Below are positions 41,366 to 47,952 of a stretch of 47,952 nt of DNA, piece after piece (position 1 is the stretch's first letter; each line of letters starts with the position of its first letter). Origin of the DNA: T1Sed10-7 sp040904745 (GTDB lineage Bacteria > Actinomycetota > Nitriliruptoria > Nitriliruptorales > Nitriliruptoraceae); the NCBI GenBank assembly GCA_040904745.1, contig JBBDSW010000059.1:1-47952 (forward strand), in the 5' to 3' direction. The notes below the pieces were generated by a model. It ran no database searches and was not told where the DNA came from. It worked only from the letters and a program-made list of their open reading frames with translations. Both the position numbers and the translations under genes were made by a program.

Positions 41366-42700
41366 ATGGAGCGGTGCGTGCGACGCGGACAGGGACAGGT
41401 GTGGCGCTTCACGGCCGCGGTGTGCGCGCTGGCGCTGCTCCCGTCCGGTGCGCTGGCGCAGGACGCTGAGCTCGAACGCGGGCTCGAAGGCGTCGAGACC
41501 GAACGCGAGCGTGTCGAACGTGAGATCGACGAGCTGCGTGAGGCCGAGGGCGACGCGCGTGCTCGGCTCGAGGTGCTCGAATCCGAGCTCGGCGAAGCCG
41601 AGGTGGCGCTCACGGCGTTGCAGGGGCAGCTCGAGGAAGCGATGCACGCGCGGCAGTCGGCGCAGGACGCCGCGACGGCAGCGCGGTCGGAGTTGCAGGC
41701 CGTCCTCGCGGAGCAGGAGGCCACGGAAGCGCTGCTCGCGGAGAAGCGCGGGCAGCTCGAAGCCCGGGTCGTCGCGGCGTTCAAGCACGGTCAGATCTCC
41801 TTCGCCGAGATGTTCACCGGGGCGAAGGATTTCAGCGATCTGGTGAGCTCCAGCACCTTCGTGGCCAGTGTCATGGAGGGCGACCGAGTGTTGGTCGACG
41901 AGGCGAGCGAGCTCTTCGCCACCGTCGAGGAACAGCGCGCCGCCGCGCAGCAGCTCCGTCGCGACGCCGAACGGGAGGCCGCCACGGCCACCGCGGCGGA
42001 GGCCCGGATCGCACAGGCCACCGACGAGCAGGAACGCATGCTGGCCAGCATCGCCGAGCAGCACGAGGAGCGCGAGCAGCTCTTCGAGGAGCTCAAGGAG
42101 GACCGCGCGGCTGCGGAGGGCCACCTCGCCGGCCTCGAGCAGGAGTCGGCGCGCATCGAGGACCAACTGGCCGCCATCGCCCGTGAGCAGGCTGCGGCAC
42201 GCGCCGCGGCCGAGGCCGAGGCCCGCCGACGTGCCGCCGCGCAGGCCGCGGCCGGCGGACAGGGCGGTGGCGACGCGGTCGAGGACGGCCCCGGCGCGTC
42301 GATCACCTGGATCCGTCCGGTGGCGGGACCGGTGACCTCGATGTTCGGACCGCGGTGGGGCCGCAACCACAACGGCGTCGACCTCGCCGGCGGGGTCGGG
42401 ACGACGGTCATCGCCGCGGCGTCCGGCACGGTGGTGCACGTCACCGCGAGCTGCCACCCGACCTCCTCCTGGGGCTGTGGCGGCGGGTTCGGCAACTACG
42501 TGACCGTGGCGCACGCCGACGGCATGGCGACGATCTACGCTCACCTCTCCACGGTTTCGATCGGGGCCGGCCAACAGGTCGACGCCGGCACGACGATCGG
42601 GGGGGTGGGGAACTCCGGGAACTCCTACGGCCCGCACCTCCACCTCGAGGTCCGGGACGCCGGCATCCCACGTGAGCCGTGCGGCTACATCCCCTGCTGA
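41366..42700 (+). CDS. Secreted coiled-coil M23 peptidase, probable FtsEX-controlled murein hydrolase
   Basis: A 444-residue exported protein: signal peptide (RFTAAVCALALLPSGALA, cleavage before QDAEL), a long coiled coil of about 270 residues (ERVEREIDELREAEGDARAR and further heptads, with a short break at FAEMFTGAKDFSDLVSSS), an Ala/Gln linker and a C-terminal LytM/M23 domain. The zinc ligands look intact: H and D in NHNGVDLAG, and HLHLEV. This is EnvC/PcsB architecture, but with catalytic residues, unlike EnvC, so it may cut peptide crosslinks directly. Position right after ftsX supports activation by FtsEX. ATG 41366 is chosen for AAGGA and for placing the signal near the start. Confidence 0.9.
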   Translation: MERCVRRGQGQVWRFTAAVCALALLPSGALAQDAELERGLEGVETERERVEREIDELREAEGDARARLEVLESELGEAEVALTALQGQLEEAMHARQSAQDAATAARSELQAVLAEQEATEALLAEKRGQLEARVVAAFKHGQISFAEMFTGAKDFSDLVSSSTFVASVMEGDRVLVDEASELFATVEEQRAAAQQLRRDAEREAATATAAEARIAQATDEQERMLASIAEQHEEREQLFEELKEDRAAAEGHLAGLEQESARIEDQLAAIAREQAAARAAAEAEARRRAAAQAAAGGQGGGDAVEDGPGASITWIRPVAGPVTSMFGPRWGRNHNGVDLAGGVGTTVIAAASGTVVHVTASCHPTSSWGCGGGFGNYVTVAHADGMATIYAHLSTVSIGAGQQVDAGTTIGGVGNSGNSYGPHLHLEVRDAGIPREPCGYIPC

Positions 42701-42754
42701 GACCACCCGCAGGCCGGGCCGTGCGTGGGATGGCGCTCGCTACGCTCGTTCGCC

Positions 42755-43237
42755 ATGGCGAAGAACCCCTCAGGCGGCGGCGGTACCAAGCTCATCGTGA
42801 GCAACCGTCGGGCCCGCCACGACTATCACCTCGATGACCGGTTCGAGGCAGGCCTCGTGCTCCAGGGCACGGAGGTCAAGACGTTGCGTGGCGGGAAGGG
42901 CTCGCTCGCCGAGGCCTGGGTCAAGGTCGACGATCACGGCGAGGCCTGGTTGATGCAGGCCCACATCCCCGAGTATCCGTTCGGCAACCGCAACAACCAC
43001 GATCCGACCCGGCCGCGCAAGCTGCTGCTGCACCGCCGGCAGCTCGATGAGCTCAGCCACAAGGTCGGGGCCAAGGGCGTGGCGCTCGTGCCGACCCGGC
43101 TCTACCTGCGGGACGGGCGGGTCAAGCTCGAGTTCGCGCTCGGCACGGGCAAGAACGTCGCGGACAAGCGGCAGACCGCCAAGGAACGCGACGCCAAGCG
43201 CGAGATGGAGCGCGCGATGAAGGAACGACGGCGCTGA
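42755..43237 (+). CDS. smpB: SsrA-binding protein SmpB
   Basis: A 160-residue trans-translation factor with NRRARHDYHLDDRFEAGLVL, QGTEVKTLRGGKGSLAEAWV, NHDPTRPRKLLLHRRQLDEL and the basic C-terminal tail rich in Lys/Arg (KNVADKRQTAKERDAKREME) that occupies the empty mRNA channel. Start ATG at 42755 gives the standard MAKN N-terminus. The tmRNA gene that it serves begins 158 bases downstream. Confidence 0.98.
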   Translation: MAKNPSGGGGTKLIVSNRRARHDYHLDDRFEAGLVLQGTEVKTLRGGKGSLAEAWVKVDDHGEAWLMQAHIPEYPFGNRNNHDPTRPRKLLLHRRQLDELSHKVGAKGVALVPTRLYLRDGRVKLEFALGTGKNVADKRQTAKERDAKREMERAMKERRR

Positions 43238-43358
43238 ACGCGACCACGGTCCGCGTTGTTCCGCCCACGGTCAGCGCGGATAGTGCGGTCGAGGAATCGC
43301 GGATGACGCGTCGGTGTTGTATGCTGAGAGGCCCTCTCCGGGAGACCGGCGAGGCGGT

Positions 43359-43388
43359 TGACAACTCCAGAGCGATGATGCGCACGAT
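43359..43388 (+). promoter_or_regulatory. Candidate sigma-70 promoter of tmRNA
   Basis: TTGACA at 43359-43364 is a consensus -35. CACGAT at 43383-43388 (18-base spacer) is a weak -10 keeping the key A and T, and predicts transcription start close to 43396, the tmRNA 5' end. Confidence 0.55.
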
Positions 43389-43395
43389 CCAACGC

Positions 43396-43753
43396 GGGGC
43401 TGACATGGTTTCGACTGTGACCGGTCCGATGCCATGGGAGCGTGCCGAGGGTGCTCGCGTGACCTCGACAAAACGCGCGGGAACCAACAACCGACGAAAA
43501 CGCTCAGGTTGCTATCGCGGCATAAACACCCGCGACGATCCGCCCCGGACGCCTCGTAAGGGGACCGGATCGTCATAACGAGGCTCCACCCCAAGGCAGT
43601 GACCGCCGGGCCGAGGGGAACACCTGAACGGTGGTGTGGGACACGGATGCTGTCTGGCTCCGGAGCACCGTGCCCGAGAACATCCGGAACCTACGCACGT
43701 AGAGCCCAGAGCGTCGGGGTCGCGGGACCCGGGTTCGACTCCCGGCAGCTCCA
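43396..43753 (+). ncRNA. ssrA: Transfer-messenger RNA (tmRNA, SsrA)
   Basis: The 5' end GGGGCTGACATGGTTTCGAC is the invariant tmRNA start. Its first seven bases pair with CAGCTCC at 43746-43752 to form the acceptor stem, and GGGTTCGACTCCC just before is the T arm. CCA is not encoded. The tag reading frame ends GCTATCGCGGCATAA at 43511-43525; read back to a plausible GCG resume codon at 43475 it gives the tag AREPTTDENAQVAIAA. The resume codon is the less certain part. Rescues stalled ribosomes with SmpB. Confidence 0.96.
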
Positions 43754-43942
43754 CCCGACCACGTACCCCAGTTTCCAAGCTCGTGTGATGGCTTCGCACC
43801 ACCGATACCGGCCGTCAAGGGCCGAGCGGTGGGGATGGGCGACCGACCGATCACCACCAAGGGTGGTCGGAACGGGTCCCGTCCGGGCACCATCTCACGT
43901 GATCCACAGCGCATCGTCGCTGACACACGAGCCCCCGCCGAG
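43746..43942 (+). repeat. Left 197-bp direct repeat (tmRNA 3' end and downstream)
   Basis: 43746-43942 is identical to 46693-46889. It begins at the last 8 bases of tmRNA (CAGCTCCA) and extends through 189 downstream bases into a terminator stem. The ssrA 3' end is a classical integration site, so this is the probable intact-gene attachment side. Confidence 0.9.
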
Positions 43943-43957
43943 GTTTCGGCGGGGGCT
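43930..43957 (+). terminator. Intrinsic terminator downstream of tmRNA (left copy)
   Basis: AGCCCCCGCCGA (43930-43941) and TCGGCGGGGGCT (43946-43957) form a 12-bp stem with loop GGTT, followed by TCGTTGT. Also present at 46877-46903 with a shorter loop. Confidence 0.85.
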
Positions 43958-43975
43958 TCGTTGTGGCTGGAGGCA

Positions 43976-45549
43976 TCAGGCGGCGTCCGCCTCGGTGAGG
44001 GTGAACTCGGTGGGGTACTCGTCGGGCTCGAGGAGGACCGGGTCGACGTCGAGCTGGCCGCCGTGCTCGTCGTGCCACTTGCGTAGGAGCCGCAGGTTGG
44101 AGCAGGCCATGCCGAGCCCGATGTAGAGCAGGCGCAGTCCGAGCCGGTCGCCGCGGGAGCCGGCGCGGGAGATGTTCTCGGTGGCCGCGTCCTTCATCGT
44201 GCCGAAGAACCCTTCGACGTAGGTGCGACGCCGGTAGCTGGCTTCCCAGGCCTGGCTGCCCCAGTAGTGCTCCTGGAGATGTTTGCGGTTGAGCTGCTCG
44301 GATCCGACCTTGACGGTCACGGTCTGCTGCGTGCAGCACGTCGGTGCGGTGGCCGTCTCGGGTGGGTTGTCCACGGTCGGGAGTCCGTGGGCCCGTGCGG
44401 CCTGCATCGTGCCTTCGCGGAGCGGGCAGCCGAGGGTTCCGTTGAGTGCCGGCAACATTGGCGGATCTTGTCCACGTCCACGCCGGTCACCCGCTGCATC
44501 GCGTAGGCCTGCCGTTCGGCGATGCGAGCCTTGAAGATCTCGCGCCGCTGGACGTAGGCGTCATGCTTGTGTGTATCGATGGCGCTGACCTGGCGTCGTT
44601 GTGCGTCGGTTCCGCCGGTGATGCGTGTCCGTGGGCCCGCACGCTCCGCCGGGGGTTGTGGACGGGGGATCGAGGCGAGGTGATCAGGGGTCCCGGGGCA
44701 GTGCGGCGAGCTGCCGACGACGCGCATGCCGTCGACGTCGTAGAAGCCCTGCTCGTCCGCCCGGAGGTCATGGACCTGACGGATGCCCTGCAGGTGGAGT
44801 TGGCGGAACCAGCGGTTCATCTCCTTGTAGCTGTAGTGCCGGTCGCCCAGCAGTTCGGTGATGCGGCCGCCGGGCTTGGCGAGCAGCGAGTCGATCATGC
44901 GCAGGCTCGGGTCGGCGACGTCGGTCGAGGCGGGGACCAGGTCGATCCGTTCGACCAGCAGCGGCTCGGAGCTGCCGTCCGTACCCAGCTTGGGAGCGCG
45001 GACGAGGCCGTGGATGCCGTAGCCGAAGTAGGGTTCCTCCCGGCCGTTCTTCGCCGTCTTGTTGCCGTTGGCGGCGTCCGGGTCGACGCTTGCGGTCAGG
45101 CGGGCCGGTGGCGCGATGTCGGTCTCGTCGACCACCTCGTCGGCGTGCTCGGCCATCGCGTCAACCGGGTCGACCGTGAAGCCGCCGTCGGGGGTGGTCT
45201 GGCGACGTCGGCTGTAGGCCCAGGTGCCGGACTCATCGATCGCGTAGGCCGCTGCACCCTCGGGCCGGGTCGGCAGGCCGACGTCGATGATGCGGTGGAG
45301 CACGTCGAGGAGCAGGCTGCGGACCTCGTCGGTGATCGGCCCGTCGCCGTCGACCCGGTCGCGCAGGCGGCGGGTGTAGTTGTAGACGTGGTGCACGGTG
45401 CAGGAGAGCTTGGCGACGAACTGTCCGTGCTCGTTGGTCGTTCGCACCGCCACACCCAGGTCCAGCATGGCCTCAACCGGCAGCTCACGGGTCAGCAGCC
45501 GGTAGATGTCCTGGTAGCGCATCGACCGGTACTTCTGGATGGTGAGCAT
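43976..45549 (-). pseudogene. DDE transposase, frameshifted
   Basis: The N-terminal part (45549 down to about 44450) starts MLTIQKYRSMRYQDIYRLLT and carries DDE-type segments AYAIDESGTWAYSRRR and ITELLGDRHYSYKEMNRWFR. The frame then reads into a basic non-homologous tail, while the true C-terminus (PALNGTLGCPLREGTM, then RRRTYVEGFFGTMKDAATEN containing the catalytic Glu) continues in the -1 frame from 44458 to 43976. One missing base near 44450-44458 explains this. No slippery heptamer is present, so programmed frameshifting is unlikely. Terminal inverted repeats were not found. IS4/IS1182-like by motif layout, family uncertain. Confidence 0.75.
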
Positions 45550-45556
45550 GCCACCG

Positions 45557-45573
45557 ACCAGGAACGTCCTGGT
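45557..45573 (-). terminator. Short hairpin between unknown gene and transposase
   Basis: ACCAGGA-ACG-TCCTGGT, a 7-bp stem between the stop at 45577 and the transposase start at 45549. Confidence 0.4.
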
Positions 45574-45576
45574 GGC

Positions 45577-46269
45577 CTACCCAGCAGCAGTCGTGTCGGC
45601 GACGTCAGCGACTGCCTGTTCGATGGTTGCCCGGAGTTCATGCGGAGCGGTGTCCGGGTCGTGTTTGATCACATCACGGATCGCCGCGTTCACCTGGAGC
45701 CGTTTCCAGCGTGATCGTCCTTCGCCGATCCGGGCGGATGCTCCGGCCCTGGCGTCCACAGCGAGGTCGTGGATCGCGAAGTCGATCACGTCCTCAAGGC
45801 AGGGGCGTAGCCGGCGTCCGCCGACCGGGATGTGAAGCGCCTGGACCTTCGGCGGCTTCACCGTGCCCGTGAACGCGTGCAGGTATCCGAGCGTGGACGA
45901 CTCGGCGTGCATTTGGACGTGTGCTGGCGCCCAGGTGTGGCTTCTGAGATAGTCGAAGCGGATGAGCGGCTCGCCGAGGTGCGGGAGCTTGAGCGCGAAG
46001 CGCGAACTCTCGATCGCGAGGAACTTCCGGGCGAAGTCCCACGCGCACCGGAACTCGAGGCGCAGGTCCAGCCGACGCTCCCCCTGAACGGTCAGCGGGA
46101 TGTCCTCCCGCTGGTCGCCGTCGGCAGCGAACGGTGCGACGAGCACTCTGCCTTCGACGGCCAAGGCCCGGATCGGTGGCTGTTCGCTGACCGTCCTCTC
46201 GAGAAGGTCGGCGATGTCATCGGCGAAGCGCTCGGCTTCGGCGATGAGTTCTGGATCAGCCTTCGACAT
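45577..46269 (-). CDS. Unknown 230-residue protein, second gene of a toxin-antitoxin-like pair
   Basis: No recognised domain. Visible features: an acidic N-terminal helix (ADPELIAEAERFADDIADLL), a beta-rich centre (LTVQGERRLDLRLEFRCAWD, then FARKFLAIESSRFALKLPHL and IRFDYLRSHTWAPAHVQMHA) and a C-terminal helical region (WKRLQVNAAIRDVIKHDPDT). It overlaps the preceding 64-residue gene by 14 bases. Coupled expression with a tiny acidic partner inside an island suggests a toxin-antitoxin or defence role, but this is not proven. Confidence 0.6.
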   Translation of the reverse strand: MSKADPELIAEAERFADDIADLLERTVSEQPPIRALAVEGRVLVAPFAADGDQREDIPLTVQGERRLDLRLEFRCAWDFARKFLAIESSRFALKLPHLGEPLIRFDYLRSHTWAPAHVQMHAESSTLGYLHAFTGTVKPPKVQALHIPVGGRRLRPCLEDVIDFAIHDLAVDARAGASARIGEGRSRWKRLQVNAAIRDVIKHDPDTAPHELRATIEQAVADVADTTAAG

Positions 46270-46450
46270 CGTCGCCCAGGAGGAACTCCACTGACCGGAT
46301 GTCCTCCCAGAGCCAGAACTCCTCAGCGGACAGTGTGCCGGCGGCCGCAGCGGCCTCGAGATCCTCGCGGCTCATGTGAGCACGCTCGAGCAGGCGAGCC
46401 CGGCGGTCCTTGAGTTCGTCGTGACCGGGTTCGAGAACTCGGGTTGTCAT
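46256..46450 (-). CDS. Small acidic protein (64 residues), possible antitoxin
   Basis: A short helical, acidic protein (ELKDRRARLLERAHMSREDL, then LSAEEFWLWEDIRSVEFLLG). Small proteins with this RARLL...EFWxWEDIRSxEFLLGDD pattern are frequent in Actinobacteria; function unestablished. GAGGAGG precedes the ATG. First gene of the two-gene operon in the island. Confidence 0.65.
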   Translation of the reverse strand: MTTRVLEPGHDELKDRRARLLERAHMSREDLEAAAAAGTLSAEEFWLWEDIRSVEFLLGDDVEG

Positions 46451-46692
46451 CTGTGTCCCTCCTCCTCTTTCCAGAGTAGACCCTCAGCATGCGAAGGGGG
46501 TGTGACATCCCGTCCTCGGAGTAAAGCCTCCCACGCCCGACCGTGGCCGTCACCGAGATGAGAAGCCGGACCTGTCCGGTTCGTTGAAAGGCCGCGTGAT
46601 GAACCGTGGTGCGCGCTGTGGACGCCCCACAACGCAGTGCCGCAGAACCTACTCCTGTGATCGCGCAGGGATGGCTGCGGGCTTTCCACGAA

Positions 46693-46889
46693 CAGCTCCA
46701 CCCGACCACGTACCCCAGTTTCCAAGCTCGTGTGATGGCTTCGCACCACCGATACCGGCCGTCAAGGGCCGAGCGGTGGGGATGGGCGACCGACCGATCA
46801 CCACCAAGGGTGGTCGGAACGGGTCCCGTCCGGGCACCATCTCACGTGATCCACAGCGCATCGTCGCTGACACACGAGCCCCCGCCGAG
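46693..46889 (+). repeat. Right 197-bp direct repeat
   Basis: Identical to 43746-43942. It starts with CAGCTCCACC, the last tmRNA bases, but has no upstream tmRNA sequence, so the right copy is not a functional tmRNA. It marks the probable island boundary. Confidence 0.9.
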
Positions 46890-46903
46890 CATCGGCGGGG
46901 GCT
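46877..46903 (+). terminator. Intrinsic terminator (right copy)
   Basis: AGCCCCCGCCGA and TCGGCGGGGGCT with loop GCA, followed by TCGTTGT. The loop differs from the left copy (GGTT), the first divergence between the repeats. Confidence 0.8.
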
Positions 46904-46961
46904 TCGTTGTACGCGGGGACGGGGCGCGTCGTGAGGCGCGGTCAACTCACCGGGGCGCGGC

Positions 46962-47369
46962 TCAGCCCTGGCCCGGCCGTGGTGCCCGTTCGAGCGCGGC
47001 CCTGAGCCGAGCCGATGGCGCCTGCGGGATGGCCCGGTGCGCGAACTTGCGGACACCGGGGTCGCCATCCGCGACGAGGTCGATCAGGACGGCTTCGGTG
47101 GCATCGGTGGAGAGGCGGCTCGTGCTGCTCGCCGCCGCGACGCGGATCGTCGGGTCGTCATCACGGGCGGCCGTGAGCACGATGTCACCGGCGTCGTCGC
47201 CACCGATGAGACCGGCGAGGTAGATGGCCTTCGACGCCAGCATCGGGTCATCGCCGCGGGCGAGGTCCCGGAGATGCGGCATGGCCCCCTCTCCGAGGCG
47301 CGCCGCGGACTCGTAGTCCGGCTCCTCCGGATCGAGCGCTGCTCGGACGTCTTCCATGGAAACGGCCAT
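46962..47369 (-). CDS. HEAT-repeat protein
   Basis: A 135-residue alpha-helical repeat protein with HEAT/PBS-like units (MPHLRDLARGDDPMLASKAI, DIVLTAARDDDPTIRVAAAS, LIDLVADGDPGVRKFAHRAI). ATG 47369 is preferred over the GTG at 47378 because AGGTG lies upstream of it at usual spacing. It follows the protease gene by 12 bases on the same strand, so they are probably co-transcribed. Likely a protein-interaction module. Confidence 0.8.
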   Translation of the reverse strand: MAVSMEDVRAALDPEEPDYESAARLGEGAMPHLRDLARGDDPMLASKAIYLAGLIGGDDAGDIVLTAARDDDPTIRVAAASSTSRLSTDATEAVLIDLVADGDPGVRKFAHRAIPQAPSARLRAALERAPRPGQG

Positions 47370-47381
47370 CTGGAGCACCTA

Positions 47382-47952
47382 TCAGAAGGGATCGCGCGTG
47401 TAGGGGCTGCTGAGCATCGTCGCCAACTCGCTCCCGACCAGTTCCGGAGGCGGGTTCGTGATGTTCCCGGTCCCGTTGCCGGTCATCAAGCGGTCGTTGT
47501 CGTCGACGTGTCGGAGATCCAGGATGTGCCCGACCTCATGGCCGAGCGTCCACTGCGTCGCACCTCGGGCGACGACGCCTGCAGGCGTGCCCTCCGGGTG
47601 CGAGGCGCACCCGTTGGACGGCGGGACGGTCGATCGGACGAAGTAGATCACGACGTCGCTGTCCCGCGCACCCTCGCGGTTGGCGAAGAGGTCGTCCTGC
47701 TCGTCGGTCGTCGAGCCCAGAACGCAACGGCCGATGTCGAGGTCGTTGAGGAGGGGGAGATCGTCGAGGGCCTCGGTGGAGACCCACCGCACGCCGATGC
47801 CGACCCTGGCGAAGACCTCCCGCATCCGGGCGACCATCGTGTCGATCGCGATGTTCGGTTCCGTCAAGATCTTCACGTGGAAGCGCACCGTCTCGATCGG
47901 CCAGTGCCAGTTGGGGGTGATGGGTGCGGGGTAGCCGTCGTCGACGGTGCCT
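47382..47952 (-). CDS. Metzincin-type zinc metalloprotease, partial
   Basis: The frame is open to the right edge, so the N-terminus lies outside the window; the internal GTG at 47888 is unlikely to be the true start, since upstream codons (GYPAPITPNWHWPIETV) look coding. The zinc motif HExxHxxxxxH is intact (TLGHEVGHILDLRHVDD) and is followed by a Met-turn (DRLMTGNGTG), as in metzincins. A Cys pair (GRCVLG, NGCASH) may form a disulfide. Length seen 189 codons. Probably secreted; substrate unknown. Confidence 0.8.
   Translation of the reverse strand, partial: GTVDDGYPAPITPNWHWPIETVRFHVKILTEPNIAIDTMVARMREVFARVGIGVRWVSTEALDDLPLLNDLDIGRCVLGSTTDEQDDLFANREGARDSDVVIYFVRSTVPPSNGCASHPEGTPAGVVARGATQWTLGHEVGHILDLRHVDDNDRLMTGNGTGNITNPPPELVGSELATMLSSPYTRDPF

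Larger units (their letters stand above)
43943..46692. mobile_element. Small ssrA-associated island between 197-bp repeats
   Basis: The 2.75 kb enclosed by the perfect repeats contains a frameshifted transposase and a two-gene unknown/toxin-antitoxin-like operon, all on the minus strand. No integrase is present, so it is either a deletion remnant of a larger ssrA island or was acquired by another route. The right-hand 46451-46692 part has no gene; it holds the promoter of the small-gene pair and a CCGGA-CCTG-TCCGG hairpin. Confidence 0.65.

Noticed and set aside
43236..43263. Minus-strand GGAAC-N18-GTT near the end of smpB
   Set aside because: It is not palindromic on the plus strand (TGAAC) and no minus-strand gene lies downstream; one such 8-base match is expected by chance.
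46606..47223. Plus-strand open frame over the right repeat and the HEAT gene
   Set aside because: It crosses the duplicated terminator and is antisense to the HEAT-repeat gene; its product has no recognisable features.

Overview
The window is a very GC-rich (about 70%) actinobacterial chromosome segment. The gene order prfB-ftsE-ftsX-(M23 peptidase)-smpB-ssrA is typical of Actinobacteria. The strongly acidic proteins and lack of close resemblance to Streptomyces or Mycobacterium suggest a deep-branching, possibly halotolerant lineage such as Nitriliruptoria; that placement is inference. Four runs of exactly 100 N (6569-6668, 15025-15124, 27301-27400, 32018-32117) are assembly gaps, and each sits in or beside short tandem repeats.

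Layout. 0.0-1.8 kb: an ECF sigma factor with an overlapping zinc anti-sigma gene, divergent from an AhpD-like protein; between them lies a palindromic GGAAC-N18-GTTCC element that reads as an ECF promoter on both strands. 1.8-6.4 kb: a split-permease ABC importer with a CDP-alcohol phosphatidyltransferase inside the locus, matching the gene set of the enterobacterial ynjABCDF region. 6.4-9.0 kb: repeats, a flavodoxin-fold reductase and a discoidin-type lipoprotein with a second GGAAC-N18-GTTCC promoter. 9.0-11.5 kb: a polar amino-acid ABC importer. 11.7-14.9 kb: modABC led by an XRE/periplasmic-binding-like regulator. 15.3-17.8 kb: an RND/MMPL exporter. 18.0-22.0 kb: hemerythrin, two overlapping polytopic membrane proteins and a histidine kinase.

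22.0-28.0 kb is a sulfane-sulfur locus: a YgaP-like membrane rhodanese lacking its catalytic Cys, a SulP transporter, a CstB-like persulfide dioxygenase-rhodanese, a HutC-type GntR regulator and a rhodanese lipoprotein. Three promoter regions share a 16-bp imperfect palindrome with a GT(M)NN(K)AC core, so the locus looks like a self-contained regulon.

28-38 kb is mostly housekeeping and stress genes (aldo/keto reductase, CBS, PH-SHOCT, USP, hydrolase, a frameshifted mscL, malic enzyme, transketolase, a His-rich ABM monooxygenase). 38-43.8 kb holds prfB, ftsEX, a probable FtsEX-activated M23 hydrolase, smpB and tmRNA. The tmRNA 3' end plus downstream sequence (197 bp) is perfectly duplicated 2947 bp away, enclosing a frameshifted transposase and a two-gene toxin-antitoxin-like pair, i.e. 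a small ssrA-associated island. The window ends with a HEAT-repeat protein and a metzincin-type protease that runs off the right edge.
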